Assembly: GCF_001189915.1 (NCBI RefSeq)
Contig: NZ_LFLS01000006.1
Coordinates: 62,001 to 126,000, forward strand
DNA: 64,000 nucleotides
Origin: Herbaspirillum autotrophicum
Lineage (GTDB): Bacteria > Pseudomonadota > Gammaproteobacteria > Burkholderiales > Burkholderiaceae_D
Direction: 5' to 3'
Part shown: positions 55,006 through 62,160 of the stretch, one piece after another
Layout: each line of letters opens with the position of its first letter
Numbering within the stretch: position 1 is the stretch's first letter
The notes under the pieces: model-generated
Told to the model about the DNA's origin: nothing
What the model saw: the letters and a program-made list of their open reading frames with translations, nothing else
Database searches by the model: none
Made by a program: the position numbers and the translations under genes

Positions 55006-55578
55006 TCATTTCTTCGGACGGCCGACTTTCAATGGTGTCAGCGCAGCCAGCAATGTCTTGAGCTTCGGTACATCGAGGCTCTTGATCTGCAGGATGCCGA
55101 TGCGCAGCAGATCGCTTTTCTTGATTTCAAATCCGGCCTTCAGACAGGCTTTCTTGACCTGACCGATGACGTCATATTCAGTTTCCGGCATGGTGAAACT
55201 GTCGCGCACCTGCTTGATTTTCTTGATCTTGATTTCGGATTTCTTGGCCGGTTTCGGCGCATGCACCGTTTTCTTCTTCAGTGCCGGTGCCAGTGCCTTG
55301 ATGGCGGGAGCAATCACCTTGGCTGCCACTTTGGCAACGACAGTTGGCTTGGCAGCAACAGGTTTGGCTGCAACCGGTGCCAGTTTTGCCCTCACTTTTT
55401 TTACAGCAGCAGGTTTTTTCGCTACGGTTGCCGACTTTGCAGCGGCTGGCTTGCGTGGTGCGGCCGGTTTGGCGGCTGCCGCTTTTGCCGGTGTCGGCTT
55501 GGCAGCAGTTGCCTTGACTGCGGTGGTTTTGGCGCGGGCCGGGGCAGCGGCTTTTTTCTGCGGGGTACGAGTGGTCAT
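55006..55578 (-). CDS. Histone H1-like DNA-binding protein with C-terminal conserved domain
   Basis: A 190 aa very basic protein. Residues 1-120 are low complexity, rich in Lys, Ala and Pro with many KPAA/AAKP-type repeats, like the bacterial H1 homologues that compact DNA. Residues 120-190 form a conserved domain with QVRDSFTMPETEYDVIGQVK, then KKSDLLRIGILQIKSL and the end LKVGRPKK. I have seen this tail in many Burkholderiales proteins. Its own promoter lies upstream (next entry). Likely a nucleoid-associated protein; regulation and partners are unknown. Confidence 0.85.
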   Translation of the reverse strand: MTTRTPQKKAAAPARAKTTAVKATAAKPTPAKAAAAKPAAPRKPAAAKSATVAKKPAAVKKVRAKLAPVAAKPVAAKPTVVAKVAAKVIAPAIKALAPALKKKTVHAPKPAKKSEIKIKKIKQVRDSFTMPETEYDVIGQVKKACLKAGFEIKKSDLLRIGILQIKSLDVPKLKTLLAALTPLKVGRPKK

Positions 55579-55604
55579 TGTTTATCCTTGAAATTGATAT
55601 AAAC

Positions 55605-55633
55605 AATATATAGCGTTATTTACATGACGGCAA
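55605..55633 (-). promoter_or_regulatory. Promoter of the H1-like gene
   Basis: Minus strand TTGCCG (complement of 55628-55633), 17 bp spacer, TATATT (complement of 55605-55610). It lies 27 bp before the start codon, in an AT-rich stretch. Confidence 0.55.
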
Positions 55634-55996
55634 TTGCTGAAGCCATGCAAATCATTGTTTTTATGCATTTATTTTTGATTTGCCGCAATGAAATCGATTA
55701 CATTCGTTGCCGCTGACGATGCCATGTGCAGCAAGGTGAAAAATCCGCGGGTAAAACAAAGCGGGAAGGCGAGGCCACGGAAAGCGTACGAGGAGGGGCG
55801 GGAAGGTTGCAACAAGAGGATTCGCAACGCGCAGTCCTATCTGGAAAGTCGCGTTGCTGAATAGTGAATCTCTCTTGAACCAACTATAAGCAGCATGACG
55901 CAATCTGACTACGATTATTTCTTCATGTGGTCATGCGTCAACCGCATAAGCCGGCGCGCAGGCAGAGATCGCAACTGCGGATTTCAACTGTGGATC
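55634..55996. other. Intergenic gap with only a doubtful small ORF
   Basis: About 360 bp with no recognised gene. A 58-codon plus-strand frame starting at ATG 55688 reads MKSITFVAADDAM and then a basic stretch ending YLESRVAE, but it has no ribosome site and an antisense frame of similar length overlaps it. I treat it as a degenerate or chance frame. No RNA gene is seen. Confidence 0.4.
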
Positions 55997-56752
55997 TCAA
56001 CTGCAGTCGGGCCCTGCGTGGTGCCAGTCGCGCACCTGTGCCGCCACCCATTGCGGGTCATCGAGTGGTAAATCATGGCCTGCGTCCGGATGTTCCCGCA
56101 ACGGTATTTGCCATTGCCGTGACAATGCCTGCGAGCAACGTGGATCAACCAATCGATCACCTTTGCCGGTCAGCACCAGCAACGGCACTGCCGGTGCTGC
56201 GGACGGCGCGCGGTAGCGCATTGCCGCCTGCAACTGACGCCAGGCATTGCGCCGCGTTACCGGATATTGGCGTCGCCACAAACTCCATTGCGCCAGCAAC
56301 TGCAGCGATGGCGGCCGGTTGCTGGTCAGCTTAAGAATGGCGCGTTCGCGCCGGGTGGCATCGGCCAGTAACAGGGTTGGCAATTGCAGGTAATTGTGCG
56401 GCCGCAGGCGCTGGTAAAACGGACTGAACGGACGCAGGCTGGTATTGATCAGCACGCCGCAGGCAACTTCCTCGGGATACCGGGCGGCCCAGTCGCATAC
56501 CACCATTGCACCGAGCGACAGCGCCAGCAGATGGTAAGGCGGCGGCAACTGCATGGCGTGTAATTGCTGGCGACAGGCTTCTGTCATTTGCGCCACCCGC
56601 GACGGACTTTGCTCCGCATGCAATTGACCGTTGCCGGGTAAATCGAGCAGCGTCAGGCGGGCGTGCGGCAAGGCCTGCTGCAAGATCGCCGGAAAGTCGC
56701 CCCAATGCCGTGTTTCACGCATCAGGCCGCGCAACAATACCCAGCAACTCAT
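55997..56752 (-). CDS. Alpha/beta hydrolase, coupled to the M14 peptidase gene
   Basis: A 251 aa protein from ATG 56752; a longer open frame runs into the upstream gene and is rejected. Motifs: WVLLRGLMRETRHWGDFPAI, nucleophile elbow LLALSLGAMVVCDWA, catalytic Asp in LTGKGDRLVDPRCSQAL, and His in HPDAGHDLPLDDPQW. Start overlaps the stop of the M14-type gene (ATGA on the minus strand), so the two are one operon. The substrate is unknown. Confidence 0.87.
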   Translation of the reverse strand: MSCWVLLRGLMRETRHWGDFPAILQQALPHARLTLLDLPGNGQLHAEQSPSRVAQMTEACRQQLHAMQLPPPYHLLALSLGAMVVCDWAARYPEEVACGVLINTSLRPFSPFYQRLRPHNYLQLPTLLLADATRRERAILKLTSNRPPSLQLLAQWSLWRRQYPVTRRNAWRQLQAAMRYRAPSAAPAVPLLVLTGKGDRLVDPRCSQALSRQWQIPLREHPDAGHDLPLDDPQWVAAQVRDWHHAGPDCS

Positions 56753-57753
56753 GCGGCGATACCCGCAGTCAGCGCCAGGCCGGCATCGCTTGCCGGCTGT
56801 GGCAACCAATACTGGTGGGCGCAGGCAGCGCGGGTCAGGAAGTCGAACCAGAGCAAATGGCTGCGCAAGACACGTTGTTGCCGATGGGGCTTGTTGGGAT
56901 TGAAGATGCCGTCGCGCGAAAACAATTGGCGCGGATTTTTCTTGACCCAGCGCCACGACCCCATCTCCAGCGTCAGTGGCAGGAATATCTTGTTGCCTTC
57001 GGTGGTCGCTTGCAGATACAGGTAATCCCACAGGTCGCCGTGGGTCAGATATTGCAGACTTTGCGGTTCAAACAGGTAATTGTGTTCGGCATACGTCTGG
57101 TTGAACAAATCCTTGAGCGCGTGGATTTCCGGCAGATGGCGGATCGGTATCTCGCTGTGGGCGTAGGGAAACCAGATGCGATCCTGCAAGCCGAAACCGG
57201 AGTGGCAATCGAGCGCCAGACTGAATGGCCGGCAGCTCAGTTCGGTACGGACAACTTCACACAACGCTTGCGCTTCGGGTTCCATGGGGGCGTCGGCCGC
57301 TCCGCGATACCAGGGCAGACGGGCGCTGAAGCGTTGACCACCGAGCAGAAACGGGACTTTTTCAAGCGAGTCCACCGGCGCATTGCGCATCAGGTCGACA
57401 CCGCCCGGATTACAGCGGGTGTTGTTCCACATGCCACCCGGATTGACCAGCGGCATGAAGACGAGTCGTACCGAAGTCAGTTGATGATGCAATACCGGAT
57501 CCCATTGCAGACGGGCCAGCAAACTGCGCAGGAACGCCAGCAAGACGCGCGTGCCGATGCGTTCCAGACCGTGCACGCCGCCGAAAAATCCGACTGCCGG
57601 GGCCTGCGGGTCGCTGCTGCCCATGGTCAGTACATAGACCGGAAAACGTTCGCCCTTGACCTCGACATTGCAAGCAATGCGTGCGTTCAGCAAGGACTTG
57701 CCGGCTTCAATGATGCGTTCCAGCTCAATCAGTTCGGGTAACTTTGGTTGCAT
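56749..57753 (-). CDS. M14-family metallocarboxypeptidase / deacylase-like protein
   Basis: A 334 aa zinc enzyme of the M14 (carboxypeptidase A/succinylglutamate desuccinylase) group. ATG 57753 is the family-like start. The zinc ligands are in GVHGLERIGT (His-x-x-Glu) and DCHSGFGLQD (second His); the catalytic Glu is probably in LTLEMGSWRW. PLVNPGGMWNNTRCNPGGVD is the substrate-binding segment. No signal peptide, so cytoplasmic. It overlaps the hydrolase gene downstream, and the pair may process the same peptide or acyl compound. Confidence 0.85.
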   Translation of the reverse strand: MQPKLPELIELERIIEAGKSLLNARIACNVEVKGERFPVYVLTMGSSDPQAPAVGFFGGVHGLERIGTRVLLAFLRSLLARLQWDPVLHHQLTSVRLVFMPLVNPGGMWNNTRCNPGGVDLMRNAPVDSLEKVPFLLGGQRFSARLPWYRGAADAPMEPEAQALCEVVRTELSCRPFSLALDCHSGFGLQDRIWFPYAHSEIPIRHLPEIHALKDLFNQTYAEHNYLFEPQSLQYLTHGDLWDYLYLQATTEGNKIFLPLTLEMGSWRWVKKNPRQLFSRDGIFNPNKPHRQQRVLRSHLLWFDFLTRAACAHQYWLPQPASDAGLALTAGIAA

Positions 57754-58005
57754 GATGCGACGACAGGCACTCCATGGCAGGCACAGCGGGCAAGTGGGCG
57801 GCAGCAGCGGGCGGCCGTCACGGGGTCGACCGGTTGCCGTCATTGCGTGCAGGCGGCAGCGATCACCGGCCTCATTCTTGCACAGAATGGCAGTGCTCAG
57901 ATGCTTGTGACGCGGAGATATTTTGAGCGGATGGCTCTGCCGACCGCGCCGTGCAGCGCCATCTGCCTGAAACGCGTGCAGTGTACGCCGTCCGGGGCGC
58001 TGCTG

Positions 58006-58926
58006 TTAGCCGGCGCTGGCCAGCTTGAGTGCCGGTTGCGGCGTGTTTTCATCCTGCCACTGGCGCAAGTATTCAGTGAAAGCAGCGCCGGTTTCCGGAT
58101 GCTTGGCACCCATCGCAACTGTGGCTTTCAGGTAACCGAGTTTGGAGCCGCAGTCATAGCGCAGACCGTGATAGCGATAGGCCAGCACTGCTTGTTCTTG
58201 CATCAGCGCGACGATGCCGTCGGTCAGCTGGATTTCGCCACCGGCGCCTTTGCCGATACCTTCCAGATGATCGAAAATGGCCGGCGTCAGGATGTAACGG
58301 CCGACTACCGCCAGCGTCGATGGCGCATTTTCGGGCAACGGCTTTTCTACCATGGCATCGACCTGATCGAGACGGTCCTGATACGGCCGGGCGCTGACGA
58401 TGCCATATTGGCGCGTTTCATTGCGCGGCACGTTTTGTACCGCCAGCAGACTTTTTCCTTCGCGTTCGAATACCTCGGTCATTTGCGCCAATACATTCTT
58501 GCGACCCTGATCGACATCCATGAAGTCATCCGCCAGTATCACCGCGAACGGCTCATCGCCGACGACCGGGCGCGCGCACAACACCGCGTGGCCGAGACCC
58601 AGTGGCGCCGACTGCCGGATGTAGACGCAATTCACATGCTTGGGAATGACATTGCGCGCGAATTCCAGCAGCTTGGTCTTGCCGGCCGCTTCCAGTTCCG
58701 ACTCCAGCTCGTAGGCGGTATCGAAGTGATCTTCGATGGCGCGCTTGTTGCGGCCGGTAATAAAGATCATTTCCGTGATGCCGGCGGCAACGGCTTCTTC
58801 TACTGCATATTGAATCAGCGGCTTGTCGACGATCGGCAACATCTCTTTGGGCTGCGCCTTGGTGGCCGGTAAAAAGCGGCTGCCGAGCCCGGCTACCGGA
58901 AATACAGCTTTAGTGATTTTGGTCAT
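58006..58926 (-). CDS. galU: UTP-glucose-1-phosphate uridylyltransferase GalU
   Basis: Makes UDP-glucose from UTP and glucose 1-phosphate for cell-envelope sugars. ATG 58926 gives 306 aa starting [20 protein letters not shown], with [60 protein letters not shown] and [11 protein letters not shown]. All key parts are present. It runs opposite to the YeaQ-like gene; pgm, which supplies its substrate, lies 1.4 kb away. Confidence 0.95.
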   Translation of the reverse strand: MTKITKAVFPVAGLGSRFLPATKAQPKEMLPIVDKPLIQYAVEEAVAAGITEMIFITGRNKRAIEDHFDTAYELESELEAAGKTKLLEFARNVIPKHVNCVYIRQSAPLGLGHAVLCARPVVGDEPFAVILADDFMDVDQGRKNVLAQMTEVFEREGKSLLAVQNVPRNETRQYGIVSARPYQDRLDQVDAMVEKPLPENAPSTLAVVGRYILTPAIFDHLEGIGKGAGGEIQLTDGIVALMQEQAVLAYRYHGLRYDCGSKLGYLKATVAMGAKHPETGAAFTEYLRQWQDENTPQPALKLASAG

Positions 58927-59024
58927 GTTCTGCTCTATGTTGATTGAAAGGCGGATCAAATAAGATCTGGACTTACCATAAAGAAAACTGATATCGATTG
59001 ACTATAGGAAACTGTCTCTTTGCC

Positions 59025-59078
59025 TTGTAGGACTTGCGGCAGTGCAGCGAAGCCAGCGGACTTCCCGTTGTCCTACAA
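59025..59078. repeat. Inverted repeat in the galU-YeaQ gap
   Basis: TTGTAGGAC (59025-59033) and GTCCTACAA (59070-59078) form perfect 9 bp arms around a 36 nt, GC-rich loop. A single arm-like GTAGGAC occurs again at 61991-61997 downstream of pgm. The 256 bp gap holds no other recognised gene; the element may be a dispersed repeat or an mRNA structure for the YeaQ gene. Confidence 0.5.
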
Positions 59079-59182
59079 GCGAATCGGAAACCGTCCGATA
59101 CATTTGCCGTGCAGGCACTCTTATCATCATGTCAACCGTGCATCACGACGGTGTTCGACAAAAACAAACTGAAAGGAACATC

Positions 59183-59434
59183 ATGTCCCATGGAATTATT
59201 GCTTGGCTGGTTATCGGTGCCATCGCTGGCTGGTTGGCCGGCATTCTGGTAAAAGGTGGCGGTTTCGGCTTGCTGGTGGACATACTGGTCGGTATCGTCG
59301 GTGCTTTTATTGGCGGCTGGCTGGCAGGGTTGTTCGGGATCGGCGTCGGCGGCGGCATGGCAGCTTCCATCGTTACGGCAACCATCGGCGCAGTAGTCCT
59401 GCTGCTGCTGTTGCGTATCATCAAACGAGCGTAG
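59183..59434 (+). CDS. GlsB/YeaQ/YmgE-family stress membrane protein
   Basis: An 83 aa, glycine-rich inner-membrane protein from ATG 59183 with ribosome site AAGGAA. It has three hydrophobic segments: IIAWLVIGAIAGWLAGILVK, LLVDILVGIVGAFIGGWLAG and SIVTATIGAVVLLLLLRII. This is the transglycosylase-associated protein pattern, often induced in stationary phase or under stress (known). The catalytic role suggested by the name is not supported. Confidence 0.9.
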   Translation: MSHGIIAWLVIGAIAGWLAGILVKGGGFGLLVDILVGIVGAFIGGWLAGLFGIGVGGGMAASIVTATIGAVVLLLLLRIIKRA

Positions 59435-59444
59435 ATAGCAACAT

Positions 59445-59477
59445 CAACCGGCCGCATCTGTGGATGCGGCCGGTTTG
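59445..59477 (+). terminator. Intrinsic terminator after the YeaQ-like gene
   Basis: AACCGGCCGCATC (59445-59457) and GATGCGGCCGGTT (59462-59474) form a perfect 13 bp stem with a TGTG loop, and one further T follows the stem. Very stable hairpin with a short T-tail, 11 bp after the stop. Confidence 0.7.
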
Positions 59478-59724
59478 CATGTGAATGGCGTTGTACGGCG
59501 GGGGCATGCGGCGGTTGCTGTCATGCGCGCGCTGAATCACACCGGAGTTCGGCGCAACACGATGCGGTCTGGTGGCGTGACGGGGATGTGCAGCGCAGAT
59601 AGTCAGTGTGCGCTCGATGCAGCAGCCAGCTTCAGAAAAACGGCGTGTTGATTCATGCATTGTCCCAGGTATCGCTCCGGCTTTTTGCCGCATTCTTGCC
59701 GCGTCTTTTGCAGGGGGATGGGAC

Positions 59725-60189
59725 ATGTCGGAAGCATCAGTCACGACGGCGCATGCGCCGCAACAAGTAGTGCAGGGCGATTGGCCTGGCTATGTGCAAC
59801 AAGCCGCTGCCTGTCGCACCCGATACGATACGCAGGAAGGCATTGCCGATTGCCGTCGCCGTCTGGCGCTGGCCTATCTCGGCAGCAATGCCCGTCTTGG
59901 CGGCCGCGTATGTCAGGCCAGCGAGCCGTCGATTCTGACTGCCGATTGGCTGTTGCAACTGACGCAGCGTAATCAACTGCGACGCGATACGCTGTATCCA
60001 TGGCTGGCAGCGGCGCTGCAAGAACTGGAAAGTGCCGCGCGCAGGCCGGGCACCAACCGCATCGCGGCGTTGCAAAAACTGGCCGCCCTCAACATCGAAA
60101 ATCGCACCCAAAGGCCGCAGACGCATCGCCCGTCGCCACGTTTGCCGCGCCTTGCCGAGATTGATCTGGGAGTCGTGCCGGCACCTTGA
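59725..60189 (+). CDS. Hypothetical protein
   Basis: A 154 aa hydrophilic protein from ATG 59725, which follows GGGGGATGGGAC. It has an N-terminal helical region with cysteines in AAACRTRYDTQEGIADCRRR and a further C in GGRVCQASEPSILTADWLLQ, then LYPWLAAALQELESAARRPG, and a basic, proline-rich tail. No family recognised. Codon use looks normal for the window. Confidence 0.6.
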   Translation: MSEASVTTAHAPQQVVQGDWPGYVQQAAACRTRYDTQEGIADCRRRLALAYLGSNARLGGRVCQASEPSILTADWLLQLTQRNQLRRDTLYPWLAAALQELESAARRPGTNRIAALQKLAALNIENRTQRPQTHRPSPRLPRLAEIDLGVVPAP

Positions 60190-60320
60190 AGCCGCACCGT
60201 CAGAAATTGTCAGGAGCGCGACCGGAGGGGGCGATAGCTGTCTGATCCCGCAAGCATTAGAATGGCGTGGTCACCTTGCATTACGGCATCCATCTTCTCA
60301 TTCGGAAATGAAAACCATTT

Positions 60321-61964
60321 ATGAGCAGCATCAGTCCTCTGGCGGGGCAACGCGCCACCTTATCTTCACTGACCGATCTGGCAGCACTGGTCACTGCCTA
60401 TTACGCACTGCAGCCGGATGTCGGCGTCGCCGCACATCGCGTGGCGTTTGGTACTTCCGGTCACCGCGGCTGTGCTACCGCCCACGGTTTTAACGAATGG
60501 CATGTGCTGGCGATCACGCAGGCAATTTGCGACTATCGGCAGCAAAACGCTATTTCCGGCCCCTTGTTTCTCGGCATCGATACCCACGCCTTGTCCATGC
60601 CGGCCTTTGCTACCGCGCTTGAAGTGCTGGCCGGCAACGGCGTGCAAACCATGATCGCGCGCGGCAGTCAGTACACGCCGACACCAGCGGTGTCACATGC
60701 GATTCTGATGCACAACCGCCAGCATGCCCATGCGCCTGCCGATGGCATTGTGATCACGCCGTCCCATAATCCGCCGGAACACGGTGGTTTCAAATACAAC
60801 ACGCCCAACGGTGGTCCGGCCGACAGCGATGTCACTACCTGGATCGAACGCCGTGCCAATACCTTGTTGCAGGAAGGTGTCGGACGCATTGCCCGGATTC
60901 CGTTCGAACGTGCGTTGCGTGCATCGAGTACGCATCGCTACGATTTCCTCGATATTTACGTCAACGATTTACCGAACGTGGTGGATGTCGCCGCCATTCG
61001 CAGCGCCGGCATCCGCATGGGCGTCGATCCGCTCGGCGGTGCTGGTGTCGATTATTGGCCGGCGATTGCGGAACGCCACGGTTTGCAATTGGAAGTGGTC
61101 AACCCGCTGGTAGACGCTACTTTCCGCTTTGTGCCGCTGGATTGGGATGGGCAGATTCGCATGGACCCGTCGTCGGCGTATGCGATGAAGGAATTGATCG
61201 GTCTCAGGGAGCGTTTCGATATCGCTTTTGCCTGTGATACCGACCACGATCGTCACGGCATTGTCACCAAGAGCGTCGGCCTGATGCCGACCAATGATTA
61301 TCTGGCGGCTGCGGTGTCTTATCTGTTCACGCATCGTCCGGGCTGGCGTGCCGATGCCGGGATTGGCAAAACGCTGGTCAGCAGCCAGATGATCAACCGC
61401 GTGGCCGCTGATTTGCAACGGCCATTGCAGGAAATGCCGGTGGGCTTCAAATGGTTTGTCGGCGGCCTGGCCGATGGCAGCCTGGGACTTGGTTGCGAAG
61501 AAAGTGCCGGCGCATCGTTCCTGCGCATGGATGGTACTTCCTGGAGCACCGACAAGGATGGTATGACGGCGGCGCTGCTGGCGGCGGAAATGACCGCCCG
61601 CAGCGGGCGCGATCCCGGTGAGATGTATCAGGCGCTGACCGAACGCCTGGGACGGCCATGCAACGGCCGTATCGAGGCCGCGGCAACGCCGGAGCAAAAG
61701 AAATTGCTGAGCGCGTTGTCGCCGGAGAATGTGCGCTCCACCGAGCTGGCCGGGGAAACCATTCGTCAGATATTGACGACTGCGCCAGCCAATGGCAAAG
61801 CCTTCGGCGGCCTCAAGATCGTGACCGATAACGGCTGGTTTGCGGCACGACCGTCCGGCACGGAAAACATCTATAAGATTTACGCCGAGAGTTTTCGCAA
61901 TGACGCCCATCTGCAAGAAATCTTTGCGCAAGCGCAGCAGATCGTCACGCACGCACTGTCCTGA
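60321..61964 (+). CDS. pgm: Alpha-D-glucose phosphoglucomutase
   Basis: Interconverts glucose 1-phosphate and glucose 6-phosphate. The 547 aa product shows the four-domain pattern: VAFGTSGHRGCATAHGFNEW, the phosphoserine in IVITPSHNPPEHGGFKYNT (S148), the metal-binding FACDTDHDRHGIVTK, the sugar-binding GCEESAGASFLRMDGTSWST, and the phosphate-binding end WFAARPSGTENIYKIYAES. This matches Pgm of E. coli type in length and motifs. Together with GalU it feeds UDP-glucose synthesis. Confidence 0.96.
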   Translation: MSSISPLAGQRATLSSLTDLAALVTAYYALQPDVGVAAHRVAFGTSGHRGCATAHGFNEWHVLAITQAICDYRQQNAISGPLFLGIDTHALSMPAFATALEVLAGNGVQTMIARGSQYTPTPAVSHAILMHNRQHAHAPADGIVITPSHNPPEHGGFKYNTPNGGPADSDVTTWIERRANTLLQEGVGRIARIPFERALRASSTHRYDFLDIYVNDLPNVVDVAAIRSAGIRMGVDPLGGAGVDYWPAIAERHGLQLEVVNPLVDATFRFVPLDWDGQIRMDPSSAYAMKELIGLRERFDIAFACDTDHDRHGIVTKSVGLMPTNDYLAAAVSYLFTHRPGWRADAGIGKTLVSSQMINRVAADLQRPLQEMPVGFKWFVGGLADGSLGLGCEESAGASFLRMDGTSWSTDKDGMTAALLAAEMTARSGRDPGEMYQALTERLGRPCNGRIEAAATPEQKKLLSALSPENVRSTELAGETIRQILTTAPANGKAFGGLKIVTDNGWFAARPSGTENIYKIYAESFRNDAHLQEIFAQAQQIVTHALS

Positions 61965-62160
61965 GGTGTCGGAAGAGTCCTGAAAATGCTGTAGGACATC
62001 ATGAAGTGTACGCTGCAATGCCGTAGTTGCGCGGCTTGCGGCTGTATCGGACAAGTCTGAATGACGCGCGGCGGCGGTGCTGACGCACCAGAATGTTTTA
62101 CTATAAGCCATACGGGGGAATCGTCATTGACCGGCTGCGTCAGCCAATGCCATCAGCGCC

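Noticed and set aside
55688-55864. A 58-codon plus-strand ORF in the gap before the alpha/beta hydrolase gene
   Set aside because: No ribosome site, no recognisable family, and an overlapping antisense frame of similar quality.
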